Shown here: piece by piece, positions 22,857-30,817 of the stretch
How the letters are laid out: each line of letters begins with the position of its first letter
Position numbering within the stretch: the first letter of the stretch is position 1
IMG/VR virus record: IMGVR_UViG_3300031753_000010
Span: 1-49,308 of that record
DNA from: a virus
Length of the DNA stretch: 49,308 bases
Reading direction: 5' to 3' (one strand)
The notes under the pieces: generated by a model
What the model saw: only the letters and a program-made list of their open reading frames with translations
Told to the model about the DNA's origin: nothing
Databases searched by the model: none
Translations under genes and position numbers: made by a program

Positions 22857-23309
22857 ATGGCCGAGGTACTGATTGGCTGCAAACTTCCGAACGGAATCAT
22901 CCTTGAGCTTATGCCGCTGCCGCCGACAGTGGTGAAGGATCAACAGCTCTATCCGGCGCCGGCTGGCAAGCGCGTGGAGTTGAAAGGGGCGAATTCACTG
23001 CGCACGCACCGCCGGCAAGTCTCGATGGCGGTTCACCCCTACGCCGTGACGCGCGTCGACAAGGCGTTTTGGGACGAATGGTTTGAGCGCAACAAAGAGC
23101 TGGAATTCATCCGCAAGGGGCTCGTCTTCGTCGCGCAGACGGAGCGGGACTTCAACGCGATCGCGAAAGAGAACGCCGCAAAGACAACGGGCATGGAGGC
23201 GCTAAACCCGGAGAAAGATCCGCGCTTGCCGCGCTCGCCCGTGCCGGGGCAGACGGTCGAGGCCGACCCTGAAGCGCTCGCTCGCGCGCGCGCGCAGATC
23301 CCCGCCTGA
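22857..23309 (+). CDS. Head-associated conserved phage protein (150 aa)
   Basis: The protein has a beta-rich first half (MAEVLIGCKLPNGIILELMP, GANSLRTH, VSMAVHPYAVTRVDKAFWDEWFERN) and a helical, proline-rich C-terminal part. It resembles conserved small proteins that follow the capsid gene in myophages of this type. The exact role, possibly capsid completion, is unknown. A GGATC site precedes the ATG. Confidence 0.6.
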   Translation: MAEVLIGCKLPNGIILELMPLPPTVVKDQQLYPAPAGKRVELKGANSLRTHRRQVSMAVHPYAVTRVDKAFWDEWFERNKELEFIRKGLVFVAQTERDFNAIAKENAAKTTGMEALNPEKDPRLPRSPVPGQTVEADPEALARARAQIPA

Positions 23310-23332
23310 GCGCGCACCGGGACGTCGCTTTA

Positions 23333-23806
23333 ATGACCATCGCTGCCTGCAGTCCGACTCCCGTCACGCCGGGCATCGTCGTCTTCGTCCCCGGAGACTT
23401 TACCGCGGCGTTTCCGATGTTTGCGACCGTGCCGACGGGCGTGCTAACGGCCAACTTCAATCTCGCGACGCTCATGCTCGAAAACTCCTGTTGCTCGGTC
23501 GTGAGCGATGCGCCGACGCGACAGGCTCTCTTAAATCTCGCCGTCGCTCACATCACGGCGCTACTCAACGGCGTGAACGGCCAGCCGCCGCAGGGCATTG
23601 TCGGCCGCGTGAACGCGGCGACCGAGGGGTCGGTGAGCGTCAACGCCGAAATGCTCTCGCAGAGCGAATCGGCCGCGTACTGGAATCAAACGCCGTGGGG
23701 CGCTCAGTTCTGGCAGTCGACGCTGCCGTTTCGCACCGCCCGCTACATTCCGCCGTGCGGCGCTCAGGGCAGCGGCGGCGATCCGTGGGACGCATGGCCG
23801 CAATGA
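23333..23806 (+). CDS. DUF4054-type head-tail adaptor (157 aa)
   Basis: The pattern fits DUF4054: an early FTAAFPMFATVPTG segment, a mid-helix (TLMLENSCCSVV), then RQALLNLAVAHITALL, and a C-terminal part with AYWNQTPWGAQFWQ and YIPPCG. These proteins bind beneath the portal. It follows head genes and precedes the neck and tail genes, as usual. Confidence 0.8.
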   Translation: MTIAACSPTPVTPGIVVFVPGDFTAAFPMFATVPTGVLTANFNLATLMLENSCCSVVSDAPTRQALLNLAVAHITALLNGVNGQPPQGIVGRVNAATEGSVSVNAEMLSQSESAAYWNQTPWGAQFWQSTLPFRTARYIPPCGAQGSGGDPWDAWPQ

Positions 23807-23979
23807 ATACACGCGCGCTAAAAAGGCACCTTCGCGATTCGGGTAGGGGCACGGCAACGTGCAGCGGCCGCGGGCCTGACACTGCGGCTCCCGAGAGGCT
23901 TCGCGGATACCTGCGCAACGCAAGGGGGCCGCTCATAGTGGGCGGCCCCCGTCCTCAGAGCACGCCGTGGCCGCGGTGA
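23803..23979 (+). CDS. Doubtful small ORF covering a structured spacer (58 aa)
   Basis: The ATG at 23803 overlaps the adaptor's TGA (ATGA), and the frame runs to a TGA at 23979, inside the next gene's start. The arginine/proline-rich product (MNTRALKRHLRDSGRG...) looks like translated GC-rich spacer, and the DNA contains a perfect 9-bp hairpin. The overlap supports a gene; the composition and the hairpin argue against it. Confidence 0.3.
   Translation: MNTRALKRHLRDSGRGTATCSGRGPDTAAPERLRGYLRNARGPLIVGGPRPQSTPWPR
23924..23950 (+). other. Strong GC hairpin between adaptor and neck genes
   Basis: GGGGGCCGC (23924-23932) and GCGGCCCCC (23942-23950) are perfect inverted repeats with a nine-base loop, in an otherwise tightly packed operon. 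No T-run follows, so it is not a standard intrinsic terminator; it may be an RNA stability or processing signal. Confidence 0.7.
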
Positions 23980-24434
23980 ATCTCAAGGTCAGGGGCGGCA
24001 ATCGCATGCGCGCCTACCTCGCGGGGCTCGAAGCCGCCGTCGGCGGAGCGAGCGGCGTGCGGGTCGGCTTCCTCGAGCACTCCACCTACCCCTCCACGCC
24101 GAGCGAGTCCGGGCTGCACGTCGCGCAGGTGGCGTTCTACAACGAATTCGGCACATCGCGCGCACCCGCGCGGCCGTTCTTCCGCAACATGATTAAGGCG
24201 GAGCTCGGCGACTGGGGGGCGAAGCTCAAGAAATACCTGCGCGGCGCGGACTTCGATACCGACATCGCCTTCGGCCTGCTCGGCACCGACATCAAAGACG
24301 CGCTTGTGGATTCCATCCGCCGCTGGCCGGCCGACAACGCGCCGTCAACGGTGCGCCGCAAGGGCTTTAATCACGGCCTCATCGACCGCGGCGTCATGCT
24401 GCGCGCGACCGAGTACGAAGTGCTCAACCGATGA
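23967..24434 (+). CDS. HK97 gp10-like neck/tail completion protein (155 aa)
   Basis: The product resembles gp10-like proteins: GVRVGFLEHSTYP, VAQVAFYNEFGTSRAPARPFFRN (the conserved NEFGT...PARPF block near residues 56-74), then WPADNAPSTVRRKGFNHGLIDRG. These connect head and tail. The GTG at 23967 or the GTG at 23976 (GTGA overlap with the doubtful small ORF) is the start. The stop overlaps the next gene's ATG. Confidence 0.75.
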   Translation: MAAVNLKVRGGNRMRAYLAGLEAAVGGASGVRVGFLEHSTYPSTPSESGLHVAQVAFYNEFGTSRAPARPFFRNMIKAELGDWGAKLKKYLRGADFDTDIAFGLLGTDIKDALVDSIRRWPADNAPSTVRRKGFNHGLIDRGVMLRATEYEVLNR

Positions 24435-24886
24435 GCCTCAATCTACACGCCACCGTGCGCGCGGCAATCCAGACGGTGAACGCCGACATTACCGCCTCAT
24501 ACATCGCGAGCACCGGCTATACGGTGAACAGCGCCGGCAAGCAGGCGCCGAGCTATGCGACGCCGGTGAACGTGCGCTGTCAGGTGCAGCCGCCCTCGGG
24601 CAAGGATCTGAAGCACCTCGAATATCTCAACATTCAAGGCACCATCCGCACCGTCTTTCTGTACAGCGATCCGCAGGCGATCGTGCGTGTCACGGCGCGC
24701 GGCGGGGATCTGCTGCAGTTTCCGCAGTTCTCCGGCGCTCCGACCGATAACTGGCTGGTGGTCGAAGTCGCCGAGACTTGGGACGTGGGCATCAACGGCA
24801 CCGTACCCGCAGACTTGCCGACGCCGCCGCCGTCCTTCAGCGGTTGGTCGAAACTCTACGTCACGCTGCAAACAGATCGCCCATGA
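24431..24886 (+). CDS. Head-tail connector-region protein (151 aa)
   Basis: It sits where the head-closure or neck protein lies in related genomes. The sequence is beta-rich: IASTGYTVNSAGKQAP, VNVRCQVQPPSGKDLKHLEYL, IQGTIRTVFLYSD, then DNWLVVEVAETWD. A stopper/closure role is likely by position and size. The ATG overlaps the previous stop (ATGA) and the stop overlaps the next small gene. Confidence 0.6.
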   Translation: MSLNLHATVRAAIQTVNADITASYIASTGYTVNSAGKQAPSYATPVNVRCQVQPPSGKDLKHLEYLNIQGTIRTVFLYSDPQAIVRVTARGGDLLQFPQFSGAPTDNWLVVEVAETWDVGINGTVPADLPTPPPSFSGWSKLYVTLQTDRP

Positions 24887-25074
24887 CGTTTATCACTACA
24901 TTGCCGCCGAGCCGCGCGCGCCGCGCGCCGCCGCTTAAGCTCAATCGCAAGCAACGCCGGCAGATGATCGCGCTATCGCACCGCGCCAGTAGGAAAGCGC
25001 AGAAGCTCGCGCAGCTCATCGCCGCACGCAAGCGCATCAAAGCACAACGGAGCACGCCGCCATGCCGGGGCTGA
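24883..25074 (+). CDS. Very basic small protein (63 aa)
   Basis: The ATG at 24883 overlaps the previous stop (ATGA), and its end overlaps the start of the neck terminator gene. It is strongly basic (LKLNRKQRRQMIALSHRASRKAQKLAQLI) and likely helical. No family was recognised. The overlaps on both sides support it. Confidence 0.45.
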   Translation: MTFITTLPPSRARRAPPLKLNRKQRRQMIALSHRASRKAQKLAQLIAARKRIKAQRSTPPCRG

Positions 25075-25598
25075 GCGTCACGCCGACGCTGCAAGCTCTC
25101 TACGGCGCGCTCGTGCCGTTCATCATCGGCGTTACCGGCCTCTCGGGGGCGCAGGTGATTCAGGGCGTGCAGAACCGCGCGCCGATGCCCTCGCCCTCAT
25201 CCGCCGGCTTTATCTTGGTGCAGGCGATCAATCGCACGCGGCTGCGGACGAATCTGCACAACTACTCACTGGCGCCGAGCATCGAAGCGCAGCTCGAAGA
25301 GGGCGTCGAGCTGACGGTGCAAATCGATTGTTACGGCACCTCAGCATGTGACTGGGCAGACATGCTCTCTGCAACTCTGCGCGACGAATACGGCTGCACG
25401 GCGCTAGCGCCGACGCTCTCGCCGCTCTACGCCGATGAAGCGCGGATGATCCCGCTCGTCGACGGCGAGGATCAGTACGAAGAGCGGTGGATGCTCACCG
25501 CGGCGTTCCAATTCAACCCGGTCACGACCATCCCGCAGCAGTACGCGGACGTGCTCGACCTCACGCTCGTCAACGTTGAAAAGGCGTACCCCGCATGA
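25062..25598 (+). CDS. Phage neck/tail terminator-like protein (178 aa)
   Basis: The opening VTPTLQALYGALVPFIIGVTGLSGAQVIQGVQNRAPMP, followed by the LVQAINRTRLRTN and VELTVQIDCYGTSACDWAD parts, fits neck/tail terminator proteins. These cap the tail tube and join it to the head. It precedes the sheath gene with an ATGA overlap, as in other contractile phages. Confidence 0.75.
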   Translation: MPGLSVTPTLQALYGALVPFIIGVTGLSGAQVIQGVQNRAPMPSPSSAGFILVQAINRTRLRTNLHNYSLAPSIEAQLEEGVELTVQIDCYGTSACDWADMLSATLRDEYGCTALAPTLSPLYADEARMIPLVDGEDQYEERWMLTAAFQFNPVTTIPQQYADVLDLTLVNVEKAYPA

Positions 25599-27352
25599 AT
25601 CCTTCCATCCCGGCAAATCAATTCGTCAACGTCATCCCGAGCGTGCTGGCTGCAGGCGCAGCGGATCTCGGCATGAACGCCGTATTTGTCGACAACTCGG
25701 GCGATGACTCGATCCCGGTAGGCACGGTGCAGGCGTTCGGCAACGCGCAGTCGGTCGCCGAGTGGTACGGGCCGACCTCTGTGCAGGCCGCGCTCGCCGC
25801 GCTCTACTTCGCCGGCTACAACGGAGCGACCTCGCTCCCCGCGCTGCTCTACTTCACGCAGTACAACGACAGCGCAGTCGGCGCCTACCTGCGCGGCGGC
25901 GCGCTCACGGGCGTTACGCTCACAGAGCTGCAACTGCTCTCGGGCGAGCTGACGATCAACATCGACGGCCGCATTGTTAGCGCTACGGGCATCGACCTCT
26001 CGGGCGCGACGAGCTTCAGCAACGCCGCGGCGATCATTCAGGGCAGCTCGGGCAGCGGCCTGCAGGTGACGGGCGGAATCTGGACCGGCACCGCGACGAC
26101 GAATGGGACGACGACCGTCAACATCGTCTCGACCGGCTCCGGCGCGCTGCACGTCGGCGATCAGATCGTCGCCGCGCACGCCGATATCACAACCCCGATC
26201 GTGAGCTTCGGCACTTACACCGTGCTCGCCGGCACCGGAACGGTACACATCGGCTCGGCCGCAACCGGCAGCAACGTCGCCGAAGCGGGCACCGTCACGA
26301 GCGCGGCGACGTGTGAGTACGACTCACAGCTCAACGCCTTCGTGATCGAGAGCGCGACCACGGGGGCGACGAGCACGATCGGCTACCCGGACACCACTTC
26401 GCTCTCGACGGGCCTCTACCTCACCGCGGCGAAGGGCGCTGTGCTCTCCCAGGGCGCTGCGGCGGCAACGCCGGCAAGCGTCATGGATGCAGTCGTCGCC
26501 GACACGCAGGACTGGGCGACCTTCATGACGGTAGTCGATCCTGACAGCGGCGCGGTGGGCGGCCCGATCAAGCTCGCATTCTCGACGTGGAACGCCGCAC
26601 AGAACGCAGCGTATGCCTACGTCGCGTATGACTCTGATCCAACGCCGGCGACAGAGCTGAACGACTCGGCGTGCTACGGCGCGCTGGTCGCTGCGCTCGA
26701 AGGCACGATCCCAATTTGGAGCGCGACCCAAGGGGCGAGTATCGCCGCTTTTATCTGCGGGCTCACGGCCTCGATCAACTGGAATCGCACCGGCGGCCGC
26801 ACCACCTATGCGTACCGCTCAAGCCCCGCGCTCGCGCCGGATGTGAATAGCCTCGATGTGTATCTCAACCTCAAGGGCAACGGCTACAACTCTTACTGCG
26901 ATGTCGCAACGCGCACCGCGGCATTCCAGTGGTTCCAACCGGGGCTCATCACGAGCGACTGGGACTGGATCGACCCGTATGTAAATCAAATCTATTGGAA
27001 TGCGCGCTTTCAGAGCGACTTCGCCGCGCTGCTCACCAACGTGCCGGACGTGCCGTATACGCAGGCGGGATACAACATGATCCGCGCCGCGCTCGCTCCT
27101 GACATTCAGGCGATGGGGGCTTTCGGCGCATGGAAGCCCGGCGTGCAGCTCTCAGGCGCTCAGGCCGTCGCGGTGAATAGCGCGGCGGGGCTCATAATCG
27201 CGCCGATCCTGCAATCGCAGGGCTGGTATCTGCAGATCACCGATCCGGGGCCGACGGTGCGCGCTGCGCGCGGCTCGCCGATCTGCACCTTCTGGTACAC
27301 CGACGGCGGCTCGGTGCAGCAAATCATCATGGCTTCGATCGACATCGAGTAA
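25595..27352 (+). CDS. Contractile tail sheath protein, DUF3383 type (585 aa)
   Basis: The N-terminal 140 residues (FVNVIPSVLAAGAADL, VFVDNSG, YGPTSVQAALAALYFAGYN) and the C-terminal part after residue 250 (SVMDAVVADTQDWATFMTV, then YNSYCDVATRTAAFQWFQPG and SDFAALLTNVPDVPYT) fit DUF3383 sheath proteins. Between about residues 150 and 240 lies an inserted Gly/Thr-rich beta domain (SGALHVGDQIVAAHADITTPI... pattern), like those in the cement and J proteins. The sheath contracts to drive the tube through the cell envelope, and this gene marks the phage as a myovirus. Confidence 0.85.
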   Translation: MNPSIPANQFVNVIPSVLAAGAADLGMNAVFVDNSGDDSIPVGTVQAFGNAQSVAEWYGPTSVQAALAALYFAGYNGATSLPALLYFTQYNDSAVGAYLRGGALTGVTLTELQLLSGELTINIDGRIVSATGIDLSGATSFSNAAAIIQGSSGSGLQVTGGIWTGTATTNGTTTVNIVSTGSGALHVGDQIVAAHADITTPIVSFGTYTVLAGTGTVHIGSAATGSNVAEAGTVTSAATCEYDSQLNAFVIESATTGATSTIGYPDTTSLSTGLYLTAAKGAVLSQGAAAATPASVMDAVVADTQDWATFMTVVDPDSGAVGGPIKLAFSTWNAAQNAAYAYVAYDSDPTPATELNDSACYGALVAALEGTIPIWSATQGASIAAFICGLTASINWNRTGGRTTYAYRSSPALAPDVNSLDVYLNLKGNGYNSYCDVATRTAAFQWFQPGLITSDWDWIDPYVNQIYWNARFQSDFAALLTNVPDVPYTQAGYNMIRAALAPDIQAMGAFGAWKPGVQLSGAQAVAVNSAAGLIIAPILQSQGWYLQITDPGPTVRAARGSPICTFWYTDGGSVQQIIMASIDIE

Positions 27353-27358
27353 GCAACT

Positions 27359-27793
27359 ATGCCCAACACGATCACGAGTGCTAATGCTGAATTCACGCTG
27401 AGCGTACCGGACGTGTTTGCGGTGCCGGTGCCGATCGAGGGCTTCTCGACCGACGACGCTTTCGACACCGAGAACGTCGCTCCTAACGAGGCGATCATGG
27501 GCGTCGATGGTGTGCTCTCCGGCGGCTACACGCCGTACCCCGTGAAGTTGAAATTTGTGCTGCAGGCGGACAGCCCAAGCAATCTCGCGATGGACGAGTG
27601 GCGACAGGCGATGGATGCCGCGCGAGAGACCTTCCCCGCGAACGCGACGATCATCGCGCCGAGCATCGGCAAGGTGTTCACCTTCACGACGGGCTTCCTC
27701 ACCGGTGATATGCCGACGCCGCAGGGGAAAAAGGTGTTGCAGTCGCAAACGTACGAGATCACATTCCAGTCGGTAACGGCCGCACCCGTGTGA
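27359..27793 (+). CDS. Tail tube protein (144 aa)
   Basis: A beta-rich protein with TITSANAEFTLSVPDVFA at the start, FSTDDAFDTENVAPNEAIMGVDGVLSGG-type loop in the middle (given as key residues) and a C-terminal ITFQSVTAAPV. It fits the tube proteins that follow DUF3383 sheaths. It lies between the sheath and tail-chaperone genes. The ATG at 27359 is six bases after the sheath stop. Confidence 0.75.
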   Translation: MPNTITSANAEFTLSVPDVFAVPVPIEGFSTDDAFDTENVAPNEAIMGVDGVLSGGYTPYPVKLKFVLQADSPSNLAMDEWRQAMDAARETFPANATIIAPSIGKVFTFTTGFLTGDMPTPQGKKVLQSQTYEITFQSVTAAPV

Positions 27794-27813
27794 GCCGAAT
27801 GGCGAAATGAAGA

Positions 27814-28302
27814 ATGAGCAGACACACCCGAACGATAACCATCGAGGACGAGGGCCGCGATCAAGCCAAAGTCTTCATCCTCACGGAGATGCCCGCAACG
27901 GCGGCGGAGAAATGGGCAACGCAAGCGATCTTCCTGCTCACCCAGGCGGGCGTCCCGGTCAGCGACGAGGCGCGCGCGGCAGGCGGCATGCAGGCGCTTG
28001 CGGCGACGCCGTTGAACGGCATCGGCCAGTTGCGGGCGCTGCAGGACCCGTCGCTCGATGCGTGGTGGGACTGCGTGAAGTACCTGCACAAGCCGAATCA
28101 CCCGCCGCAGCCGATCCATCAAGGCGCGATGTGTCAGATCGAAGAGATAAAGACAATCGCCTTTCTGCGCATGGAGGTGCTGCGCCTGCACACGGATTTT
28201 TTTTCTCGCGAAAACGCATCGACTTCGGAATCACCTTCGCCGGCGCAGATTCATACGGGCTCATCTCCTACACGAATATCACGCCCGCGGTCGGCGCCGT
28301 AG
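27814..28302 (+). CDS. Tail assembly chaperone, zero-frame product (162 aa)
   Basis: This gene lies between the tube and tape-measure genes, where phages encode the G/GT-type chaperone pair. The zero-frame product is helical and acidic at its core (AEKWATQAIFLLTQAGV, WWDCVKYLHKPNHPPQP). At 28197-28204 there is a run of eight T residues, positioned as T|TTT|TTT in this frame, a slippery site. After it the zero frame yields a low-complexity tail of about 30 residues to 28302, while the -1 frame continues into a helical domain. The ATG at 27814 is used. Confidence 0.75.
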   Translation: MSRHTRTITIEDEGRDQAKVFILTEMPATAAEKWATQAIFLLTQAGVPVSDEARAAGGMQALAATPLNGIGQLRALQDPSLDAWWDCVKYLHKPNHPPQPIHQGAMCQIEEIKTIAFLRMEVLRLHTDFFSRENASTSESPSPAQIHTGSSPTRISRPRSAP

Positions 28303-28436
28303 TCTCCGCCGGCATCGCAACGCTGCACGACCTCGATACGGTGCTCGGCACCGCTGACCTTTACGATCTGCTAGAGATTGTGATGGTCGACGCCTACAAC
28401 CGCCGTCGGCTTGAGGAGAAACACCGTGGCCGATAG
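27814..28436 (+). CDS. Tail assembly chaperone, -1 frameshift fusion (207 aa)
   Basis: Slippage by -1 on T8 (28197-28204) fuses the first 130 codons to a frame that is open to 28436. The added 77 residues (FSRKRIDFGITFAG, ISYTNITPAVGAVVSAGIATL, YDLLEIVMVDAYNRRRLEEK) look like a normal folded protein. That contrasts with the zero-frame tail and supports real frameshifting as in lambda G-T. The stop overlaps the tape-measure start region. Confidence 0.7.
28197..28204 (+). other. Slippery T8 site for -1 ribosomal frameshifting
   Basis: T8 at 28197-28204, with zero-frame codons TTT (28198-28200) and TTT (28201-28203), is a perfect X-XXY-YYZ heptamer of T. Both tRNA(Phe) can re-pair one base back. 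It joins the chaperone frame to the downstream frame. Confidence 0.75.
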
Positions 28437-29769
28437 CGTGATCGATAGCCTCGTCGTCACGCTCGGCCTCGACTCAAAGGGCTTCGCGGAGGGCGTGAAG
28501 GGCTCGACCGAGCAGCTCGCGAGCTTCACCCGCAAGCTCGCCGGCATGTTCATCGCCGTCAAGGGCATCGAGGACGTCGTCGGCTATTTCAAGGATCTGC
28601 ACGCGCAACTGGCCGAGATCGGCTTCACGAGCAAGAACCTCGGCGTCGCGGGCACGGAGCTGAAGAAACTCGGCGAAGTGAGTGAGCTGTTCGGCGGGCA
28701 GATGTCTGACGCCACGGCCTCGGTCGAGAACCTCGAGGCGTCAGTGTTTTCGCTGCGCTACCGCGGGCAGATGAGCGAGTCGCTCGTGATGCTGCAACGC
28801 TTCGGCATTGCGTATCTGGATGCAGCGGGGCACGCGCGCAACTTCCGCGACGTTGCGAAGGATGCGGCCGCGGCGATCGAGCGACAGGCGAAAGTCGCCG
28901 GCTTGAATCAGGGCGAGCGCTATCAGATGGCGCTCTCGATGGGCTTCACGGGCGGCGTCGCGTCTGCGGTCGCTCAGGGCGGAAAGGGGCTCGAAGAAGC
29001 ACTCGGCCGCGCACAGATCGATCAGCGGGCGCTCACCGAGAAAACAATCGAAGGACAGGTGGCGCTCGAAAAGCAGCTCATAAGCCAACACGAGGCACTC
29101 GCCGCGGTCAACTCTACGCTGCTCGCGCAACTGACGCCCGCGATCTCAAAGCTTAATCAGTGGATGCAGGAGCTCGTCAGCAAAGCGATTCCGCTGTTGG
29201 TGAAGACGATTCAAGAGGTAATCGCTTTCTTCAAGAATCCGCCGCCCTGGCTCGCCCTTATCGAGAGCGCGCTGAAGGATCTCTCGGCCGCGCTCGGGCC
29301 GAGCGGCACGCTGCTGCTCGCGATCGGCACGCTCGCCACCGCGCTCGTCTCGCTGCCGCTCGCCATCGCTGGCGCCCTCGGCCTGCTTCTCGGGCAACTG
29401 CTGCGCTCAATCCCCGGCGTGGGAAAAGTAATCGATTCCTTTAATGAATTCATACTCGATCAGTTCGGGCCGCAGTACGACCCGAACGCTCCGGCGGCCG
29501 CCGCGAAAGGCGCGATTGCGCGCGGGGGGAGGCCGACGATTCCGCCGCCGACGCCGACGGCGCCGCGCCCGCTCTCGGCGGCCGAGCAGAGCGCAGCGGC
29601 AGGGCAGCCGAGCGGCATCGCCGGCGGCGCCGCCGGCAATACCACCAACGTGCAGATCGACTCGATCAACGTGCATACGCGCGCGACCGATGCAGAAGGA
29701 ATCGGCAAGGGCATCGGCGGAGCGACGCGTAAGGCGCTAGTGTCGAGCGCCGATCCGGGGCAGGGCTAA
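28426..29769 (+). CDS. Tape measure protein (447 aa)
   Basis: Start is the GTG at 28426, after GAGGAG; it overlaps the chaperone stop. The protein opens DSVIDSLVVTLGLDSKGFAEGVKGSTEQL (typical tape-measure opening), has long helices, and a hydrophobic region with two or three membrane-like stretches (LLLAIGTLATALVSLPLAIAGALGLLLG). The C-terminus is Pro/Ala-rich. At 447 residues it is short, implying a short tail (using about 1.5 angstrom per residue, on the order of 65 nm). Confidence 0.85.
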   Translation: MADSVIDSLVVTLGLDSKGFAEGVKGSTEQLASFTRKLAGMFIAVKGIEDVVGYFKDLHAQLAEIGFTSKNLGVAGTELKKLGEVSELFGGQMSDATASVENLEASVFSLRYRGQMSESLVMLQRFGIAYLDAAGHARNFRDVAKDAAAAIERQAKVAGLNQGERYQMALSMGFTGGVASAVAQGGKGLEEALGRAQIDQRALTEKTIEGQVALEKQLISQHEALAAVNSTLLAQLTPAISKLNQWMQELVSKAIPLLVKTIQEVIAFFKNPPPWLALIESALKDLSAALGPSGTLLLAIGTLATALVSLPLAIAGALGLLLGQLLRSIPGVGKVIDSFNEFILDQFGPQYDPNAPAAAAKGAIARGGRPTIPPPTPTAPRPLSAAEQSAAAGQPSGIAGGAAGNTTNVQIDSINVHTRATDAEGIGKGIGGATRKALVSSADPGQG

Positions 29770-29772
29770 CAC

Positions 29773-30441
29773 GTGCCGCTCGGTATCGACGTCTCAATCA
29801 GCGGGCTGCCACAACTGCCGCCGCTCGTCGGACGGCCGGGCATCACGCTACTCGCTTCAGAGGTGATCTCGGCCCTGCTCTGGCAGGCGGCGCAGATCCC
29901 GCCCGCGTGGGGCGTGTTCGACGATGCGGGGCAGCAAGTGCTGTTTCCCGATTCGGTGTTGGAATTCTCGAATCGGCAAGAGTATGAGATTTCCAACTTT
30001 CCCGTACAGGCCGGGAGCTTCGCGAGCTACAACAAGGTGATCCGGCCGTTCGAAATACAACTGCGTTTCTCGAAGAGTGGCACCGAGGACGAGCGCGCGG
30101 CGTTTCTCGATGATCTGGACGACCTCGCGGGCTCGCTCAACCTCTACAGCATTCACACGCCCGAGCGGGTGTACGATGATGTGAACCTCGATCGCTACGA
30201 AGTGACGCGCCGCGGAGCGAAGGGTGCGTACTTCCTGACAGAAGTCGATGCGTACTTCATTCAGATCATTCAGGTCGAGGCGCAGTACACGACCACCGCG
30301 GTGCAGTTGCCGAATGCGCAGAGCAGCTCGGCGCTGCCGACCAGTAACGTCGGCACAACGCCGACGCAGCCCCCTAGCTCGCAGCAGTCTCAAGACGGCG
30401 ACGCGGCGCTCAATTCACTGCCTTCGCCGGCCTTCTACTGA
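29773..30441 (+). CDS. Tail/baseplate protein between tape measure and hub (222 aa)
   Basis: The core (PAWGVFDDAGQQVLFPDSV, SNRQEYEISNFPVQAGSFASYNKV, FEIQLRFSK) looks like a beta-rich baseplate protein similar to those found after the tape measure in myophages, with roles like Dit or the gp53-type wedge. The C-terminal 45 residues are low-complexity (Ser/Pro/Gln). I do not recognise a named family. The start is a GTG at 29773. Confidence 0.65.
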   Translation: MPLGIDVSISGLPQLPPLVGRPGITLLASEVISALLWQAAQIPPAWGVFDDAGQQVLFPDSVLEFSNRQEYEISNFPVQAGSFASYNKVIRPFEIQLRFSKSGTEDERAAFLDDLDDLAGSLNLYSIHTPERVYDDVNLDRYEVTRRGAKGAYFLTEVDAYFIQIIQVEAQYTTTAVQLPNAQSSSALPTSNVGTTPTQPPSSQQSQDGDAALNSLPSPAFY

Positions 30442-30442
30442 C

Positions 30443-30817
30443 ATGCAGATCATCCCGCTCGCCGCCGTGCCGTCGCAGAACCTCACCACCGTGCTCGGCG
30501 GCCAACAGGTGCAGCTCTCGCTCTATCAGCTCGGCGCGCAGGCAGCGATCGCTCTATTCATCGATCTCGTCAGTAACGGCGCCGTGATCTTCTCTGCCCG
30601 CGAGTGCCGCGCCTACGGCGCGCTGCCCGATACGGTCGCCCGCTTCATGCTCGTCGGCCGTCACTATCTCGGCTTCGCTGGCGATCTGCTCTTTCTCGAC
30701 ACGCAGGCGACGCTGCTCAACCCAACGCAGGACCCGCAGTATCAGGGGCTCGGAACTCGCTGGCAGCTCATGTACTTCACGCCGGCAGACCTGCAGGCCG
30801 CGGGGCTGATCGAATGA
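30443..30817 (+). CDS. Pam3 gp18-like baseplate protein (124 aa)
   Basis: The opening MQIIPLAAVPSQNLTTVLGGQQVQL and the FLDTQATL...PQYQGLGTRWQLMYF part fit the small baseplate proteins of the Pam3 gp18 type, found ahead of the hub gene in contractile phages. The ATG at 30443 begins just after the preceding stop; the stop overlaps the hub start (ATGA). Confidence 0.75.
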   Translation: MQIIPLAAVPSQNLTTVLGGQQVQLSLYQLGAQAAIALFIDLVSNGAVIFSARECRAYGALPDTVARFMLVGRHYLGFAGDLLFLDTQATLLNPTQDPQYQGLGTRWQLMYFTPADLQAAGLIE

